The notes beneath the pieces were generated by a model. It made no database searches. It was not told the origin of the DNA and saw only the letters and a list, made by a program, of their open reading frames with translations. A program made the position numbers and the translations under genes. A stretch of DNA of 64,000 bases from Streptococcus shenyangsis (GTDB lineage: Bacteria; Bacillota; Bacilli; Lactobacillales; Streptococcaceae): NCBI RefSeq assembly GCF_006385785.1, contig NZ_VFSH01000002.1, positions 59,393-123,392 of the forward strand, read 5' to 3'. This document shows, piece after piece, positions 62,972 to 64,000 of this stretch (its first letter is position 1; each line of letters starts with the position of its first letter).

Positions 62972-64000
62972 GTGAGAATCAATTTTAACAAAATCCAAAA
63001 AGCCATCGGTACTAGACTGGGTTTTGTCCTAACTCTTTTAACCCTCTATTGACTCAAAACCTTATTAGCCTATGCCATTGACTTTAATTTAGACATTCAA
63101 TTGGGAAAGCTGCAGGGAAATTACCTTGCCTTTATCGCCTTTTTCACCCCCCCTTCCTCTAGGACTACTCCTGCTAGCTCTAGCCCTCTATGCTCGATCA
63201 ACCAAGATTTTTTATAGTCTTAGTATAGCTATTTATAGTCTTTTATTCATTTGGCTTTATTCCAATGTCTTTTACTATCGAGAATTTAGTGACTTTATCA
63301 CGGCTAATACTATGAAGGTGGTCAGCAAGGTATCTGTTGATACTGCGGAACTAGAGTTACTACGTCCTTGGGATCTTATCTATTTTATGGATTTCCCACT
63401 GTTGGCTTATCTTCTCTATAAAAAATTCATCCATTTGGATAGGAGACCTTTCAAATTCCGCTCCAGTGTTGCTATCACTGCTCTCTCAGCCCTGCTCTTT
63501 TCTGCTAATCTTTTCTTGGCAGAGATTGAACATCCCGATCTCCTATCGCAAGGGTTTTCTAATTATTATGTTGTCCGTACCCTTAGTTTGCCAGCCTTTT
63601 TAGGCTATAGTGCCAACCAATCCTACAGTGCCAACAAAGAACATGCTAAGGCTTCTGAGACTGACCTTCAACCTATCACAGATTATATCCAGGAACATTC
63701 TGCTAAGTCCAATCCAGACTATGTTGGCTTGGCTAAAGGGAAAAATGTGATTTATCTCCACTTGGAAAGTTTCCAGCAATTCCTACTTGACTATAAACTC
63801 AACATAGATGGAACTGAGCATGAAGTCACTCCCTTCCTAAATTCACTCTACCATTCGCAATCAACCCTAGCCTTTTCAAATATCTTTAACCAAATCAAGG
63901 CTGGTAAGACCTCAGATGCGGAAACCATGCTGGAGACTGGTTTGTTTGGACTTGACCAAGGTTCCTTTATGGTCAACTATGGAGGTACCAATACCCAGCA
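62972..64000 (+). pseudogene. ltaS-family (LTA synthase / sulfatase-like) gene, broken at the 5' end, running off the window
   Basis: From GTG at 62972 the frame reads VRINFNKIQKAIGTRLGFVL ... LTLLTLY and meets TGA at 63050, where the family has Trp (YWLK). After 31 more codons a run of seven C (63147-63153) shifts the frame by one; six C would restore it. From about 63159 the new frame is open to the edge and encodes the LtaS membrane region (YREFSDFITANTM, LLRPWDLIYFMDF), then the extracellular enzyme with VIYLHLESFQ (metal Glu) and AGKTSDAETM (nucleophile Thr). The rest is outside the window. Confidence 0.8.

Overview
The window looks like a chromosomal segment of a mitis-group Streptococcus (S. 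mitis, S. oralis or S. pneumoniae relative). Evidence is the low GC content, the gene order around lytB, pavA/rqcH, pyrDb-pyrK, comEA-comEC, the aro cluster and the licD3/LCP teichoic-acid genes, and proteins that I recall as nearly identical to pneumococcal ones. It is probably a commensal relative rather than S. pneumoniae: lytB is shorter, an accessory YSIRK adhesin is present, and the gene order has a junction (proB next to rplL) that differs from my memory of pneumococcal maps. Nearly everything is on the minus strand; only pavA/rqcH, ald and a broken ltaS-like gene read rightwards. I see no rRNA, tRNA, CRISPR array, prophage or intact insertion sequence.

Layout. 1-2571: a large YSIRK surface protein whose C-terminal repeats run off the left edge. 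2.8-11.5 kb: tehB, smpB, rnr, secG, rpmG, pmrA, coaE, mutM, era, dgkA, ybeY (translation quality control, RNA decay, export, DNA repair). 11.5-15 kb: rqcH/pavA and the choline-binding glucosaminidase lytB. 15-18.9 kb: pyrDb-pyrK with a PyrR attenuator, a glyoxalase, and infC-rpmI-rplT with an L20-type leader. 19-20.3 kb: a decayed ABC transporter/secreted-peptide locus. 20.3-23.2 kb: comEC-comEA (DNA uptake) behind a competence box. 23.3-36.4 kb: acetyltransferase, ald with a cre-like site, phoH, yozE-like, cvfB, frr, pyrH, trmFO with a strikingly structured leader, rsmI, yabA, holB, tmk, proC, proA, proB. 36.5-46.7 kb: rplL-rplJ with an L10 leader, an amidohydrolase, a heterodimeric ABC exporter, msrAB, thrB, hom, mecA. 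46.9-53.8 kb: a teichoic-acid cluster (polymerase, chain-length-type protein, two glycosyltransferases, licD3, an LCP ligase). 53.8-62.9 kb: the full set of aromatic genes from dehydroquinate to prephenate (aroD, aroE, aroB, aroC, tyrA, aroA, aroK, pheA) plus a ylbF-family gene and an rRNA-methyltransferase-like gene. 62.97-64 kb: an ltaS-family pseudogene, cut by the window edge.

Functional links. The right half joins shikimate-pathway genes directly to an LCP cell-wall ligase and the teichoic-acid cluster; lytB then binds the phosphocholine carried by such teichoic acids. Competence is represented by comEA/comEC under a cin-box and by mecA, an adaptor that targets ComX. Several promoters sit on top of the upstream gene's terminator, a compact arrangement repeated across the window.

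Most interesting candidates: the multi-hairpin trmFO leader whose closing stem abuts the Shine-Dalgarno; the ltaS-like pseudogene with a nonsense codon and a C-tract frameshift but preserved catalytic motifs; the deletion-fused ABC remnant; the proB/rplL synteny junction; the repeated terminator-promoter composites; and a leaderless methyltransferase mRNA.
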